From positions 1 to 32,609 of the forward strand of contig JAJYLP010000040.1 of NCBI GenBank assembly GCA_021787615.1: a stretch of 32,609 bases of DNA, in the 5' to 3' direction. A program made the position numbers and the translations under genes. Below are positions 1-7,266 of the stretch, in pieces; within the stretch, counting starts at the first letter, position 1, and each line of letters opens with the position of its first letter. Under the pieces are notes generated by a model. That model did not search any database. It was not told the origin of the DNA and saw nothing but the letters and a program-made list of their open reading frames with translations. Source of the stretch: Pseudomonadota bacterium (lineage in GTDB: Bacteria > Pseudomonadota > Gammaproteobacteria > Steroidobacterales > Steroidobacteraceae).

Positions 1-933
1 TGGGACCTCACCACGGACAACTACCAGATCCCCCAGCGCACCGACCTGCTGTGGGTGTACGAGGGCATGAACCAGTACCTGGGCGACCTGCTGTCCTTCC
101 GCGCCGGCATCCGCAAGCCGAGCCTGTATCCGCAGTACCTGGCGGCGATCTACACCCAGATGGCCACCGAGCCGGGGCGCGATACCGAGCCGCTGATCGA
201 TCTGACCACCGCGGCGCCGTTCATGTACGAGGCGCGGGGCGAGTACCCGTCGATCCGCCGTACGGCCGGTGACTTCTACACCGAGGGCGAGCTGATGTGG
301 CTGGATGTCGATACGATCATTCGCGCCAAGACCCACGGCAAGAAGTCACTCGATAGCTTCCTGCATCTGTACTCCGAGCCGAAGTTCACCGGTCCCATCA
401 CCAAGACCTACACGCGGGCGGACATCGAGCATCTGCTCAACGAGGTGGTGCCGTACAACTGGCATGCGTTCTTCCAGCGGCACGTGTATGAGATCGCCAA
501 GCTGCCGCCGACCGGCGAGCTGAAGCGCTCGGGCTGGCGATTGGTGTACACCGCCAAGCCCAACCCCTTCATCCAGGCGCGCGAGCAGATGATGCACATG
601 AACTACCAGTGGCTGAGTTACGGCTTCAACATTGGCAAGAACGGTGCGCTGCTCGATGTGCGCGAGGGCTCGCCGGCCTGGAACGCCGGCATGGCGCCGG
701 GGATGAAGATCGAGTCGGTGGATGGGCAGAGCTACAGCCCCGCGGTGCTGAAGTACGTGATGGGGCAGGCCGAGCACACCCGCAAGCCCACCACCTTCAT
801 CGTCTCGAAGGACGGCTGGTTCCATAGCGTCGAGGTCAGCTACTTCGGCGGCCCGCGTTATCCGCACCTGGTGCGGATCCCGCACACCGTGAACATGCTG
901 GCGAAGATCATGGCGCCGCACGCCAAGCACTGA
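1..933 (+). CDS. M61 family metallopeptidase, C-terminal part (5' end outside window)
   Basis: The reading frame is open from the first base, so only the C-terminal 310 codons are present. The visible start of the fragment, WVYEGMNQYLGDLL, matches the conserved segment downstream of the HExxH zinc site in M61 (glycyl-aminopeptidase-like) peptidases, where the Glu of the EG pair is the third zinc ligand. The HExxH itself would lie upstream of the window. A PDZ domain follows at about residues 200-280 of the fragment (YGFNIGKNGALLDVREGSPA, then GMAPGMKIESVDGQ), the normal M61 arrangement. The protein is expected to be exported and to cleave small neutral or glycine-rich peptide ends. It ends just before a strong hairpin and converges on the DUF190 gene. 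The family call is firm; the substrate is unknown. Confidence 0.88.
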   Translation, partial: WDLTTDNYQIPQRTDLLWVYEGMNQYLGDLLSFRAGIRKPSLYPQYLAAIYTQMATEPGRDTEPLIDLTTAAPFMYEARGEYPSIRRTAGDFYTEGELMWLDVDTIIRAKTHGKKSLDSFLHLYSEPKFTGPITKTYTRADIEHLLNEVVPYNWHAFFQRHVYEIAKLPPTGELKRSGWRLVYTAKPNPFIQAREQMMHMNYQWLSYGFNIGKNGALLDVREGSPAWNAGMAPGMKIESVDGQSYSPAVLKYVMGQAEHTRKPTTFIVSKDGWFHSVEVSYFGGPRYPHLVRIPHTVNMLAKIMAPHAKH

Positions 934-947
934 GCGCGCTCTGCGCA

Positions 948-984
948 GTGCACGGCCCGGACCGTTGCGGTCCGGGCCGTGTGC
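948..984 (+). terminator. Strong GC hairpin after the M61 peptidase gene
   Basis: A perfect 13-bp inverted repeat (951-963 with 969-981, loop GTTGC) starts 17 bases after the stop codon. Two G-U pairs and one G-C pair extend it outward. No T-run follows on the plus strand, so it may act as a hairpin-only terminator or an mRNA 3' end stabiliser. It lies in the 191-base convergent gap (934-1124) before the DUF190 gene; I see nothing else in that gap. Confidence 0.65.
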
Positions 985-1124
985 TCTGGTGCGGTCCGCC
1001 CGCGCCGCTGCTGGCATCCTCGGGCGATGCCAAGAGCCTCGCCGTCTCGGGCGGGGATCGTCTCAAACTCTGCAGCAGTGACGGCGCGCCCGCGCGATGA
1101 GGGGAGTTGGGGCGCGCCCGCCGC

Positions 1125-1478
1125 TCAGGGCTCTGCCGCGACCGCCGGCGGGTCGCCGGAGTCGGGATTGATCACGCCGAAGCGCGCCGCCGTGTAGGCA
1201 TAGAACAGCCGCACCTTCTCGCCGTGCAGCAGACCGAGCAGCTTCTGCGCCTCATCGGGCGTGGCGATGAATTCCACCTCGACGGCGAGCGGGCCGGCGA
1301 GCTCGACGAAGCGCGCTTCGTGCAGCATGTGGCGACGGCCGAAGCCGGCCATGGCCTTGAACGCCGAGCCGCCGCGGATGCCGAGACGATTGCCTTGCTC
1401 GAGCAGCCATTCCCACACAAGCCTGCCGTGGTGGCGATGATCCTCGGGGACGTAGAAGCGAAACAGTGAACCCTGCAT
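1125..1478 (-). CDS. DUF190 family protein (PII-like fold)
   Basis: A 117-residue protein beginning MQGSLFRFYVPEDHRHHG, with LVWEWLLEQGNRLGIRGGSA and FKAMAGFGRRHMLHEARFVE. This matches the layout of DUF190 proteins: a ferredoxin-like strand, the Y/W-E-x-LLE helix, GxxGGxxF, and the AGFG segment. Members have a PII-like trimeric fold and are often encoded next to the fluoride channel gene crcB. No crcB is visible here, so the context does not define a ligand. The C-terminal tail (residues 95-117) looks lineage-specific. The ATG at 1478 gives the family's usual N-terminus. It is transcribed away from the MFS gene at 1655, with 176 bases between the two starts. Confidence 0.82.
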   Translation of the reverse strand: MQGSLFRFYVPEDHRHHGRLVWEWLLEQGNRLGIRGGSAFKAMAGFGRRHMLHEARFVELAGPLAVEVEFIATPDEAQKLLGLLHGEKVRLFYAYTAARFGVINPDSGDPPAVAAEP

Positions 1479-1654
1479 GCGCGGCCTCGAAGGGATGTTG
1501 AGACAGCGCGGGCGGCGAGTCTAGGGGTGCCACCTCGCCTGTTCAAATCCGCGCGTCCGGGCGCGGCGCGCCACGCAAGCCGGTGGCGCGCGCGGGGGAA
1601 CGGAAGTAAGCTAAAAAATTCCGCCCCAGAGCGCCACCGGAGCTCAGCATCCTG

Positions 1655-3025
1655 ATGCCCAAGCACGAACTGCGTGCCGCCACGTCCCTCGCCGCCGTGT
1701 TCTCGGTCCGCATGCTGGGCCTGTTCATGATCTATCCGGTATTCGCGCTCTCGGCGCGCGGGCTCAGCGGCGCCACGCCGGACACCATCGGGCTCGCGCT
1801 CGGGATCTACGGGCTCACCCAGGGGCTGCTGCAGATGCCCTTCGGGCTGCTCTCCGACCGGCTCGGCCGCAAGCCCATGGTGGTCGCGGGGCTGATTCTG
1901 TTCGGACTCGGCAGCGCCTGGGCGGCGAGCGCGCACTCGATCGCGGTGATGATCGGTGGGCGCGCGCTGCAGGGCGCAGGCGCGGTCGGCTCGGTGATTC
2001 TGGCGCTGGTGGCGGATCTCACCGCCGAGGAGAACCGCACCAAGGCCATGGCGCTCGTCGGTATGACCATCGGCCTGTCGGTCCTGATCGGCATCGTCGC
2101 AGGACCGGTGGTGGCCGCCTGGATCGGCGTGTCGGGCATTTTCTGGCTGATGAGCATGCTCGCCGTCGTCGGCATCGCGATCACGCTGTTCGTGGTGCCC
2201 GCGCCGCTGCGACTGCGTGTGCACCGGGAGGCCGAGCCCGTTCCCGCGCTCATCGGCACCGCCGTGCGCGACGGGGAGCTGCTGCGGCTCGACTTCGGCA
2301 TCTTCGCTCTGCACGCGATGCTCACCGCGAGCTTCCTCGTGGTGCCGGCGCTGCTCGCCTCGACCCTCGGGGTGGCGAACCGCCGCGAGTGGCTGGTGTA
2401 TCTGCCGATGCTGCTGATCTCGGTGCTGGTGATGCTGCCGGCGATCATCGTCGGGGAGCGCCGGCGGCGCATGAAGGGCGTGCTCGTCACGGCCGTCGCG
2501 GCGCTCGCGGTGAGTCAGTTCATGCTCGCCTTCGACAGCGGGCACAAGCTCGCGCTGCTCGCGGCGCTCACGCTGTTCTTCGCTGCCTTCAATGTGATGG
2601 AGGCGAGCCTGCCCTCGCTGGTGACCAAGACTGCGCCGCCCGGCGCCACGGGCACCGCGACGGGCGTGTATTCGAGCTCGCAGTTTCTCGGGATCTTCGT
2701 CGGCGGGGTGGCCGGCGGCTGGATCCAGCAGCGCGCCGGCAGCGGCGCGGTGTTCGAATTCGCCGGTGCGCTCGCGCTGGTGTGGCTCGTGCTCGCTGCG
2801 ACGATGCGCGCCCCGAGCTACTTCGCCTCCCGCGTGCTGCCCCTCGGCGCCGGCGCGCCGGACCCGGCGCGCCTGGCGGCGGCGCTGCGTGCGGTGCCGG
2901 GCGTGGCCGATGCAGTGGTGGTGGCTGAGGACGGCGTCGCCTATCTGAAGGTGGACGCCAAGCTCTACGATCCTGAGAAGGCCGCGGAAGTGGCCGGCGC
3001 GCCGCTTAAAGCGGCCGCGGGCTGA
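1655..3025 (+). CDS. MFS transporter, YajR-like, with C-terminal ferredoxin-like (YAM) domain
   Basis: A 456-residue, twelve-helix major facilitator. Motif A is present between TM2 and TM3 (GLLSDRLGRKPMV), and TM1 carries VFSVRMLGLFMIYPVFALSA, typical of the YajR group. After the last helix (about residue 385) there is a soluble tail at roughly 395-456 (VPGVADAVVVAEDGVAYLKV, ending near DAKLYDP). This matches the YAM domain of E. coli YajR, whose N-terminal arginine motif and tail position it resembles. The physiological substrate of YajR is not established; a proton-coupled drug or metabolite efflux role is usual for the group. The start follows a GGAG at 1639-1642, somewhat far from the ATG. 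Confidence 0.85.
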   Translation: MPKHELRAATSLAAVFSVRMLGLFMIYPVFALSARGLSGATPDTIGLALGIYGLTQGLLQMPFGLLSDRLGRKPMVVAGLILFGLGSAWAASAHSIAVMIGGRALQGAGAVGSVILALVADLTAEENRTKAMALVGMTIGLSVLIGIVAGPVVAAWIGVSGIFWLMSMLAVVGIAITLFVVPAPLRLRVHREAEPVPALIGTAVRDGELLRLDFGIFALHAMLTASFLVVPALLASTLGVANRREWLVYLPMLLISVLVMLPAIIVGERRRRMKGVLVTAVAALAVSQFMLAFDSGHKLALLAALTLFFAAFNVMEASLPSLVTKTAPPGATGTATGVYSSSQFLGIFVGGVAGGWIQQRAGSGAVFEFAGALALVWLVLAATMRAPSYFASRVLPLGAGAPDPARLAAALRAVPGVADAVVVAEDGVAYLKVDAKLYDPEKAAEVAGAPLKAAAG

Positions 3026-3087
3026 GGCGAAACGCTTGAGCAGCACCGACTCGATGATCCAACACTGCATCTGTCCCGTTGGAGCAC

Positions 3088-3115
3088 TTGACATGCGCGC
3101 GCACATGCATAAGAT
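3088..3115 (+). promoter_or_regulatory. Candidate sigma70 promoter for the NRAMP leader
   Basis: A consensus -35 box TTGACA (3088-3093) is followed after 16 bases by TAAGAT (3110-3115), four of six matches to TATAAT. Transcription would begin near 3122, about 23 bases before the mini-ORF and about 260 bases before the transporter start. The spacer holds an alternating GC run (TGCGCGCGCA). Confidence 0.6.
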
Positions 3116-3136
3116 GCGCGCCAACGCAACTACCCG

Positions 3137-3354
3137 GTAACTCTATGGACCCCAGCCCTAGTAGCCGCTTCATCGCCGACTGATCGGCGGAACGTCTCCC
3201 GGGCCCAGAGTTCTCCGGATCTCACCCGCGACCGTCCCGCGATCAGCAGCGGGACGGTGCGCACTGCGCGGCAGACCTGCCGCGCGCCGACCGGCCGGTC
3301 GGCCGCATCCTGCAGAAGCGTACTCGAGCAGGCGGCGCCACGCAGTGGCCCGCC
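3137..3354 (+). promoter_or_regulatory. Structured 5' leader of the NRAMP gene (candidate metal-sensing RNA)
   Basis: The stretch 3026-3380 holds no full gene, but base pairing is rich. A long-range helix joins 3139-3152 (AACTCT, GG, CCC) to 3201-3212 (GGG, CC, AGAGTT) with a small bulge and one mismatch. Inside it, CGCCGA (3174-3179) and TCGGCG (3184-3189) close a CTGA loop. Downstream are a perfect 10-bp stem (3231-3240 with 3249-3258), a perfect 8-bp stem with a 4-base loop (3266-3273 with 3278-3285), a 16-bp palindrome (3287-3302), and a 10-bp stem with one bulge (3331-3354). The last ends 13 bases before the transporter's GAGG. None carries a T-run. I recognise no Rfam family; a riboswitch, a leader-peptide attenuator or a Rho-dependent leader are all possible. 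Confidence 0.5.
3145..3183 (+). CDS. Candidate 12-residue leader peptide MDPSPSSRFIAD
   Basis: An ATG mini-ORF of 12 codons plus TGA starts about 23 bases after the predicted transcription start. Its product opens with Met-Asp-Pro-Ser-Pro. The Salmonella/E. coli MgtL leader peptide opens with Met-Glu-Pro-Asp-Pro, and such acidic/proline N-termini are known to destabilise translating ribosomes when magnesium is low. Here the start codon lies inside the long-range leader helix (3139-3152 with 3201-3212) and the TGA (3181-3183) lies in the loop of the 3174-3189 hairpin, so translation would remodel the leader. Against it: the ribosome binding site is weak (only GGTAA at 3136-3140), and a 12-codon ORF can arise by chance. 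Confidence 0.4.
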   Translation: MDPSPSSRFIAD

Positions 3355-3380
3355 GGTCAACGCGATGCGAGGAATGACTG

Positions 3381-5009
3381 ATGTCCTTCTCCGAGACTGA
3401 CGCCGCGCCGGCCGAGGCGCTGCTCTGCGATGCGCATGCCGGCGACATTCGCGGCGCGTTCGGCACGATTGCCCGAGGCGACACCGGGCCGCGCCGCGAC
3501 TGGCCGGCCCGGCTGCGCACGCTGCTCGCCATCCTCGGTCCCGGGCTGATCGTCATGGTGGGCGACAACGATGCGGGCGCCTTCGGCACCTATGCCCAGG
3601 CCGGCCAGAACTATGGCACGGCGCTGCTGTGGACGCTGCTGCTGCTGGTGCCGGTGCTGTACGTCAACCAGGAGATGGTGCTGCGGCTCGGCGCCGTCAC
3701 GCGCACCGGGCACGCGCGGCTGATCCTCAAGCGCTACGGGCGCTTCTGGGGCGCCTTCAGCGTCATCGACCTGTTCCTGCTCAATGCCCTGACGATTGTC
3801 ACGGAGTTCATCGGCATCAGCCTGGCGCTCGGCTACCTCGGCGTGTCGCGCCCGCTCGGGGTGCTCGCCGCCGCCGCGCTCATCATCGCCGCCGCCGGCA
3901 CCGGGGACTTCCGCCGCTTCGAGCGCTTCTCGATGGTCCTCGTGTTCGGCAGCCTGCTGCTGATCCCGGTGTTCGTCTGGGTGCACCCGCCGCTCGGTCA
4001 GGTGGCGCACGATCTCATCGTGGCGCACCTGCCGTCCGGGCGCCTCGGCAGCATCATGCTGCTCATCATCGCGATCGTGGGCACGACGGTCGCGCCGTGG
4101 CAGCTGTTCTTCCAGCAGAGCTACGTGATCGACAAGCGCATCACGCCGCGCTTCCTCGGCTACGAGCGGCTGGACCTGTGCATCGGCATCGCGCTCGTGC
4201 TCATCGGGGCGGTGGCCATGATCAGTTTCACCGCCGCGACCTTCGCCGGCCGCGCGCAGTTCGGCGCGTTCCAGGACGCCGGGGCGGTGGCGAGCGCGAT
4301 CGGCCACTATGTCGGGCGCGCCGCCGGCGCGTGCTTCGCGGTGGCGCTGATCGATGCGAGCGTGATCGGCGCGATGGCCGTGTCGCTCTCGACCGCCTAT
4401 GCGGTCGGTGATGTGCTCTCTCTCGGGCACTCGCTGCATCAGCGGCCGAAGGAGTCCAAGCCCTTCTACCTGATCTATGCCGGGCTCATCGGGGTGTCGG
4501 CGGCCCTCGTGCTGACCCCCGGCACGCCGCTCGGCCTGCTCACCAATGCGGTGCAGACCCTCGCCGGCGTGCTGCTGCCGAGCGCCACGGTGTTCCTGCT
4601 GCTGCTGTGCAATGACGAGGAGCTGCTCGGGCCCTGGGTGAACGGTCCGTGGCTGAACCTGTTCACCGCGCTGGTGATCGGCGGGCTGCTGCTCCTGTCG
4701 GTCATCCTGACCGCCGCGGTGCTCTTCCCGGGCTTTGGCGCGCATCTGATGCTCCAGGTGCTCCTCGGCGGGGCGCTCGCGGCGCTCGGCGCAGCGGCGC
4801 TACCCTTCGTGCGCGCGCTACGCACCCCGGCGCGGCGATTCGCCCCGGGGGTGCGCGAGAACTGGCACATGCCGCCGCTCGGCACGCTCGGGCGGGCTCG
4901 GATGACGCCCTGGACGCGGCTCGGCATGGCATCGATGCGGGCTTATCTGGTCATCGCCGCCGGCCTGGTGCTGGCGCGCATCGCGATGCTTTCGGGGCTG
5001 CGCCTGTAG
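3381..5009 (+). CDS. NRAMP-family divalent metal transporter with altered metal-site residues
   Basis: A 542-residue polytopic membrane protein with about 11-12 helices and a 45-residue hydrophilic N-terminus. The TM1 signature GPGLIVMVGDNDAGAFGTYA aligns with GPGxxxxVGxxDPGNxxT, so the metal-site Asp is D64 but the Asn is replaced by Ala67. In TM6, VGTTVAPWQLFFQQSYVID stands where classical MntH/NRAMP has the MPHN motif: Met is Ala238 and His is Trp240. Losing the soft methionine ligand is a trait of NRAMP-related magnesium transporters (NRMT), so Mg2+ is a plausible substrate, though Mn2+ or another cation cannot be excluded. An in-frame TGA at 3375 makes ATG 3381 the earliest start; GAGGA at 3369-3373 is its ribosome binding site. 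It is preceded by the structured leader. Confidence 0.85.
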   Translation: MSFSETDAAPAEALLCDAHAGDIRGAFGTIARGDTGPRRDWPARLRTLLAILGPGLIVMVGDNDAGAFGTYAQAGQNYGTALLWTLLLLVPVLYVNQEMVLRLGAVTRTGHARLILKRYGRFWGAFSVIDLFLLNALTIVTEFIGISLALGYLGVSRPLGVLAAAALIIAAAGTGDFRRFERFSMVLVFGSLLLIPVFVWVHPPLGQVAHDLIVAHLPSGRLGSIMLLIIAIVGTTVAPWQLFFQQSYVIDKRITPRFLGYERLDLCIGIALVLIGAVAMISFTAATFAGRAQFGAFQDAGAVASAIGHYVGRAAGACFAVALIDASVIGAMAVSLSTAYAVGDVLSLGHSLHQRPKESKPFYLIYAGLIGVSAALVLTPGTPLGLLTNAVQTLAGVLLPSATVFLLLLCNDEELLGPWVNGPWLNLFTALVIGGLLLLSVILTAAVLFPGFGAHLMLQVLLGGALAALGAAALPFVRALRTPARRFAPGVRENWHMPPLGTLGRARMTPWTRLGMASMRAYLVIAAGLVLARIAMLSGLRL

Positions 5010-5083
5010 GCGCCGGCGCGCTGCGCGCGTGCTAGGCTGTGCCTGTGGCGCCCGTCAAGCGTTTGCGGGCGCGAGGGGGGCGT

Positions 5084-5665
5084 ATGAGCGGTATCCGGCT
5101 GAGATGTCTCGCGCTGGCCGTGCTCCTGGCGGCAGCGGGCGGCGTGGCGCAGGCGCGGCAGTGCGACGGGGTCTCTTTCCCCGAGCAGGTGAGGGTGCAC
5201 GGTCAGACGCTCACCCTGAACGGGCTCGGCATCCGCAAGGCCACCTTCTTCAGGATCAAGGTCTACGTCGGCGCGCTCTATCTGGCGCATCCCTCAGCGG
5301 ACGGCGAGGCGATCCTCGGCACCGATCAGCCGAGCGAGATCGTGCTGCACTTTCTCTGGCACGTGACCACCGGGGAGCTGCGCGACGCGTGGCGCGAGGG
5401 GTTCAAGGCGAGCGCCCCGCAGGAGCTGCCCGCCTTGCGCGCGCGCATCGCCCAGCTCAACGGCTGGATGCATGGCGTCGGTTCGGGGCAGAGCATGACG
5501 TTCGTGCATCGGTCCGGGCAGGGCATCGAGTACCTGCTGAACGGGGTGCCACAGGGCTCGATCGCAGGGGCAGACTTTGCCCGCGCGTTCCTCGGCATTT
5601 GGCTCGGTGCGCATCCCCCGGGACGCGCGCTCAAGGCGGGGTTGCTCGGCGGGGCGTGCCGTTAG
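5084..5665 (+). CDS. Exported chalcone-isomerase-like protein
   Basis: A 193-residue protein with a clear signal peptide (hydrophobic LRCLALAVLLAAAGGVAQA, likely cleaved after AQA). The mature part contains VHGQTLTLNGLGIRKATFF, then KVYVGALYL and FLWHVTTGELRDAWREGF. This is the pattern of bacterial chalcone isomerase-like proteins (PF16036): a beta strand, the LNGxGxRxxxxFKVYxxxLYL core, and a helix with a conserved trailing region. Bacterial members are periplasmic and of unknown function; true flavonoid isomerase activity is not implied. I chose ATG 5084 over an upstream GTG at 5039 because it follows a GAGGGGG at 5073-5079 and starts the signal peptide directly. It converges on queD with 7 bases between the stop codons. 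Confidence 0.82.
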   Translation: MSGIRLRCLALAVLLAAAGGVAQARQCDGVSFPEQVRVHGQTLTLNGLGIRKATFFRIKVYVGALYLAHPSADGEAILGTDQPSEIVLHFLWHVTTGELRDAWREGFKASAPQELPALRARIAQLNGWMHGVGSGQSMTFVHRSGQGIEYLLNGVPQGSIAGADFARAFLGIWLGAHPPGRALKAGLLGGACR

Positions 5666-5672
5666 CGGCGCC

Positions 5673-6026
5673 TCAACCGCGGTACTCGCAGCCGCTGGTG
5701 CAGGTTTCCCGCACGGTGATGCGGCTCAGCTGCGGCAGGGCGGGCTTGAGCCGCTCCCACACCCACACAGCCAGATGCTCGCTGGTCGGGTTCTCGAGGC
5801 CCGGTATCTCGTTGAGATAGCGGTGATCGAGCGCCTCGTGCACCGGCGCGAACGCGCTCTTCAGCGCCGCGAAATCGCAGACCCAGCCGAGCAGCGGGTC
5901 GAGCGGTCCCTCGACGTGCACACCGATCCGGAAGGAATGCCCGTGCAGGCGCGCGCACTTGTGCCCCGGGGGCACGTGGGGCAGACGGTGGGCCGCCTCG
6001 ATGCGGAATTCCTTGAAAATCTCCAT
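5673..6026 (-). CDS. queD: 6-carboxytetrahydropterin synthase QueD
   Basis: A 117-residue protein closely resembling E. coli QueD, which converts 7,8-dihydroneopterin triphosphate to 6-carboxy-5,6,7,8-tetrahydropterin in queuosine/7-deazaguanine synthesis. Zinc ligands are visible as His13 (EAAHRLP) and His28/His30 (RLHGHSF). The catalytic Cys24 sits in [10 protein letters not shown], and the Glu of [13 protein letters not shown] closes the site. The segments WVCDFAALK and [13 protein letters not shown] are also family hallmarks. ATG 6026 gives the standard [16 protein letters not shown] start; a longer start at 6062 would add twelve unsupported residues. No other queuosine genes are in the window. 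It is divergent from the histidine kinase gene. Confidence 0.95.
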   Translation of the reverse strand: MEIFKEFRIEAAHRLPHVPPGHKCARLHGHSFRIGVHVEGPLDPLLGWVCDFAALKSAFAPVHEALDHRYLNEIPGLENPTSEHLAVWVWERLKPALPQLSRITVRETCTSGCEYRG

Positions 6027-6100
6027 GGGCGCGACTGTACCGAACTGCCAGCGCCCCGTCATGGCCCGGCCGGGCTCAGGCTGACCATCGCGCCCGGTGA

Positions 6101-6118
6101 AGGCGTAGCATTACGCCT
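6101..6118 (+). promoter_or_regulatory. Hairpin abutting the histidine kinase start codon
   Basis: AGGCGTA (6101-6107), loop GCAT, TACGCCT (6112-6118) form a perfect 7-bp stem that ends exactly at the base before the ATG at 6119. The only Shine-Dalgarno-like bases (AAGG/AGG, 6100-6103) are in the 5' arm, so folding would hide the ribosome binding site. As DNA it could equally be an operator in the 92-base gap shared with queD. Confidence 0.45.
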
Positions 6119-7255
6119 ATGAACGCGCGATTCCGCCCGCTGCTGCTGATCGTCACGATGTTCTGGATCTACGTGGCGCTCTCGGATGTGCTCTATGCCA
6201 ATCAGATGCAGTCGAGCCTCACGGCCATGCACGTCGGGCACGTCTTCGCGCCGTGGCAGGCGCGGCTGCTGCAGCACCTGCTTCTTTATCCGGTGTTGCT
6301 GACCTGCGTGTGGACGTCCCTGCGCGTGGGCTGGCAGCCGCTGTGGCGGAGGCTGCCGCTGCAGCTGCTGCTCGCGGTGGGATTCGCCGCGCTGGGGGAG
6401 CCGGCGCTGTGGCTCGGGGACTCGGTGCTGGTCGGCGTGCGCGAGGTCGTGCGGGCGATCACGAACACGCCCGGCCACGCGCACCTGCCAGCGGCGCCGC
6501 TGATGCAGATCTGGGTCGCGAGCGCCACGAGCTTCCTGCTCACCTATGGGTTCGGGCTGGCACTGGCGAGCGGATTTGACGTGTACCGTCGCTTGCGCGA
6601 CTCGCAGATCCGCTCCGCAGCGCTCGAGCGGGCGCTGACGGCGGCGCATCTGGCGGCCCTGCGCATGCAGCTCTCGCCGCACTCCCTGTTCAATCTGCTG
6701 AACACCATCCACGGACAGATCGACGGCGATCCGGCCGACGCGCGCAGCATGATCGTGCAGCTCGCCGACCTGCTGCGCCGTCTGCTGCACGCCGGGGAGC
6801 GCGAGTTCTCGCGGCTCACCGAGGAGCTGCAGTTCGCAAGGCTGTACCTGACGCTGCAGCAGCGGCGCTTCGCCGACCGGCTCACCGTGCACGTGCCGGC
6901 GCCCGAGCGATCCCCGAGCGCCTGGGTGCCGAGTCTGATCCTGCAGCCCCTGATCGAGAACGCCGTGGTCCACGGCCTCGCCAGCCACCCCGATGCGGTG
7001 GAGATCAGCGTCGAGGCGATCGTGGACGGCCCGATGCTGACTCTGCGCGTGACCAACACTATCGCCGAGGACTCGCTGGCCCGCCATGAGGGCATCGGGC
7101 TGAAGAACGTGCGCGAGCGGCTGGCGATCCAGTTCGGTGAGCGGGCGGTGTTCCAGGCCACCCCGCGCGCCGGCGGGCAGTGGGTCGCCGAGATCCGCCT
7201 GCCGCTGCTGGCCGAGGCCTCCGAGGCGGCGTTCGCGCCGGCCGTGGCGGCCTGA
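6119..7255 (+). CDS. LytS/AlgZ-type sensor histidine kinase
   Basis: A 378-residue membrane kinase. Four hydrophobic segments occupy roughly residues 8-150 with no recognisable sensor domain, followed by a coiled linker and a His_kinase (PF06580) module. The phosphoacceptor is His188 in RMQLSPHSLFNLLNTIHGQI; the family consensus has Phe where Ser189 stands (PHFLFN). An N-box (LILQPLIENAVVHGL) and a G-box (EGIGLKNVRERL) form the HATPase domain. Kinases of this class normally pair with a LytTR response regulator encoded next door. None is visible here: the next gene is an MFS carrier, 11 bases downstream. It is therefore an orphan in this window, and its signal is unknown. Confidence 0.87.
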   Translation: MNARFRPLLLIVTMFWIYVALSDVLYANQMQSSLTAMHVGHVFAPWQARLLQHLLLYPVLLTCVWTSLRVGWQPLWRRLPLQLLLAVGFAALGEPALWLGDSVLVGVREVVRAITNTPGHAHLPAAPLMQIWVASATSFLLTYGFGLALASGFDVYRRLRDSQIRSAALERALTAAHLAALRMQLSPHSLFNLLNTIHGQIDGDPADARSMIVQLADLLRRLLHAGEREFSRLTEELQFARLYLTLQQRRFADRLTVHVPAPERSPSAWVPSLILQPLIENAVVHGLASHPDAVEISVEAIVDGPMLTLRVTNTIAEDSLARHEGIGLKNVRERLAIQFGERAVFQATPRAGGQWVAEIRLPLLAEASEAAFAPAVAA

Positions 7256-7266
7256 GCGCCCCGCCG

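Noticed and set aside
1172-3124. 650-codon open frame opposite the MFS gene.
   Set aside because: An antisense shadow of GC-rich coding DNA with Arg/His/Gln-rich low-complexity product; the plus-strand MFS protein is clearly real.
3131-3300. Possible yybP-ykoY (Mn2+) riboswitch in the NRAMP leader: AGTAGCCG at 3160-3167 and GGCAGACC at 3270-3277 resemble its conserved loops.
   Set aside because: The GGGGAGUAGC element is not complete (CCCTAGTAGC here), and I cannot form the closing P1 helix between the two segments. Kept only as an unclassified leader.
3365-3400. A second 12-codon frame (MRGMTDVLLRD) overlapping the NRAMP start.
   Set aside because: It has no separate ribosome binding site and no resemblance to known leader peptides; overlap with the real start makes it more likely a chance frame.
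3357-4745. 462-codon minus-strand frame opposite the NRAMP gene.
   Set aside because: Low-complexity shadow; the membrane transporter on the plus strand is certain.
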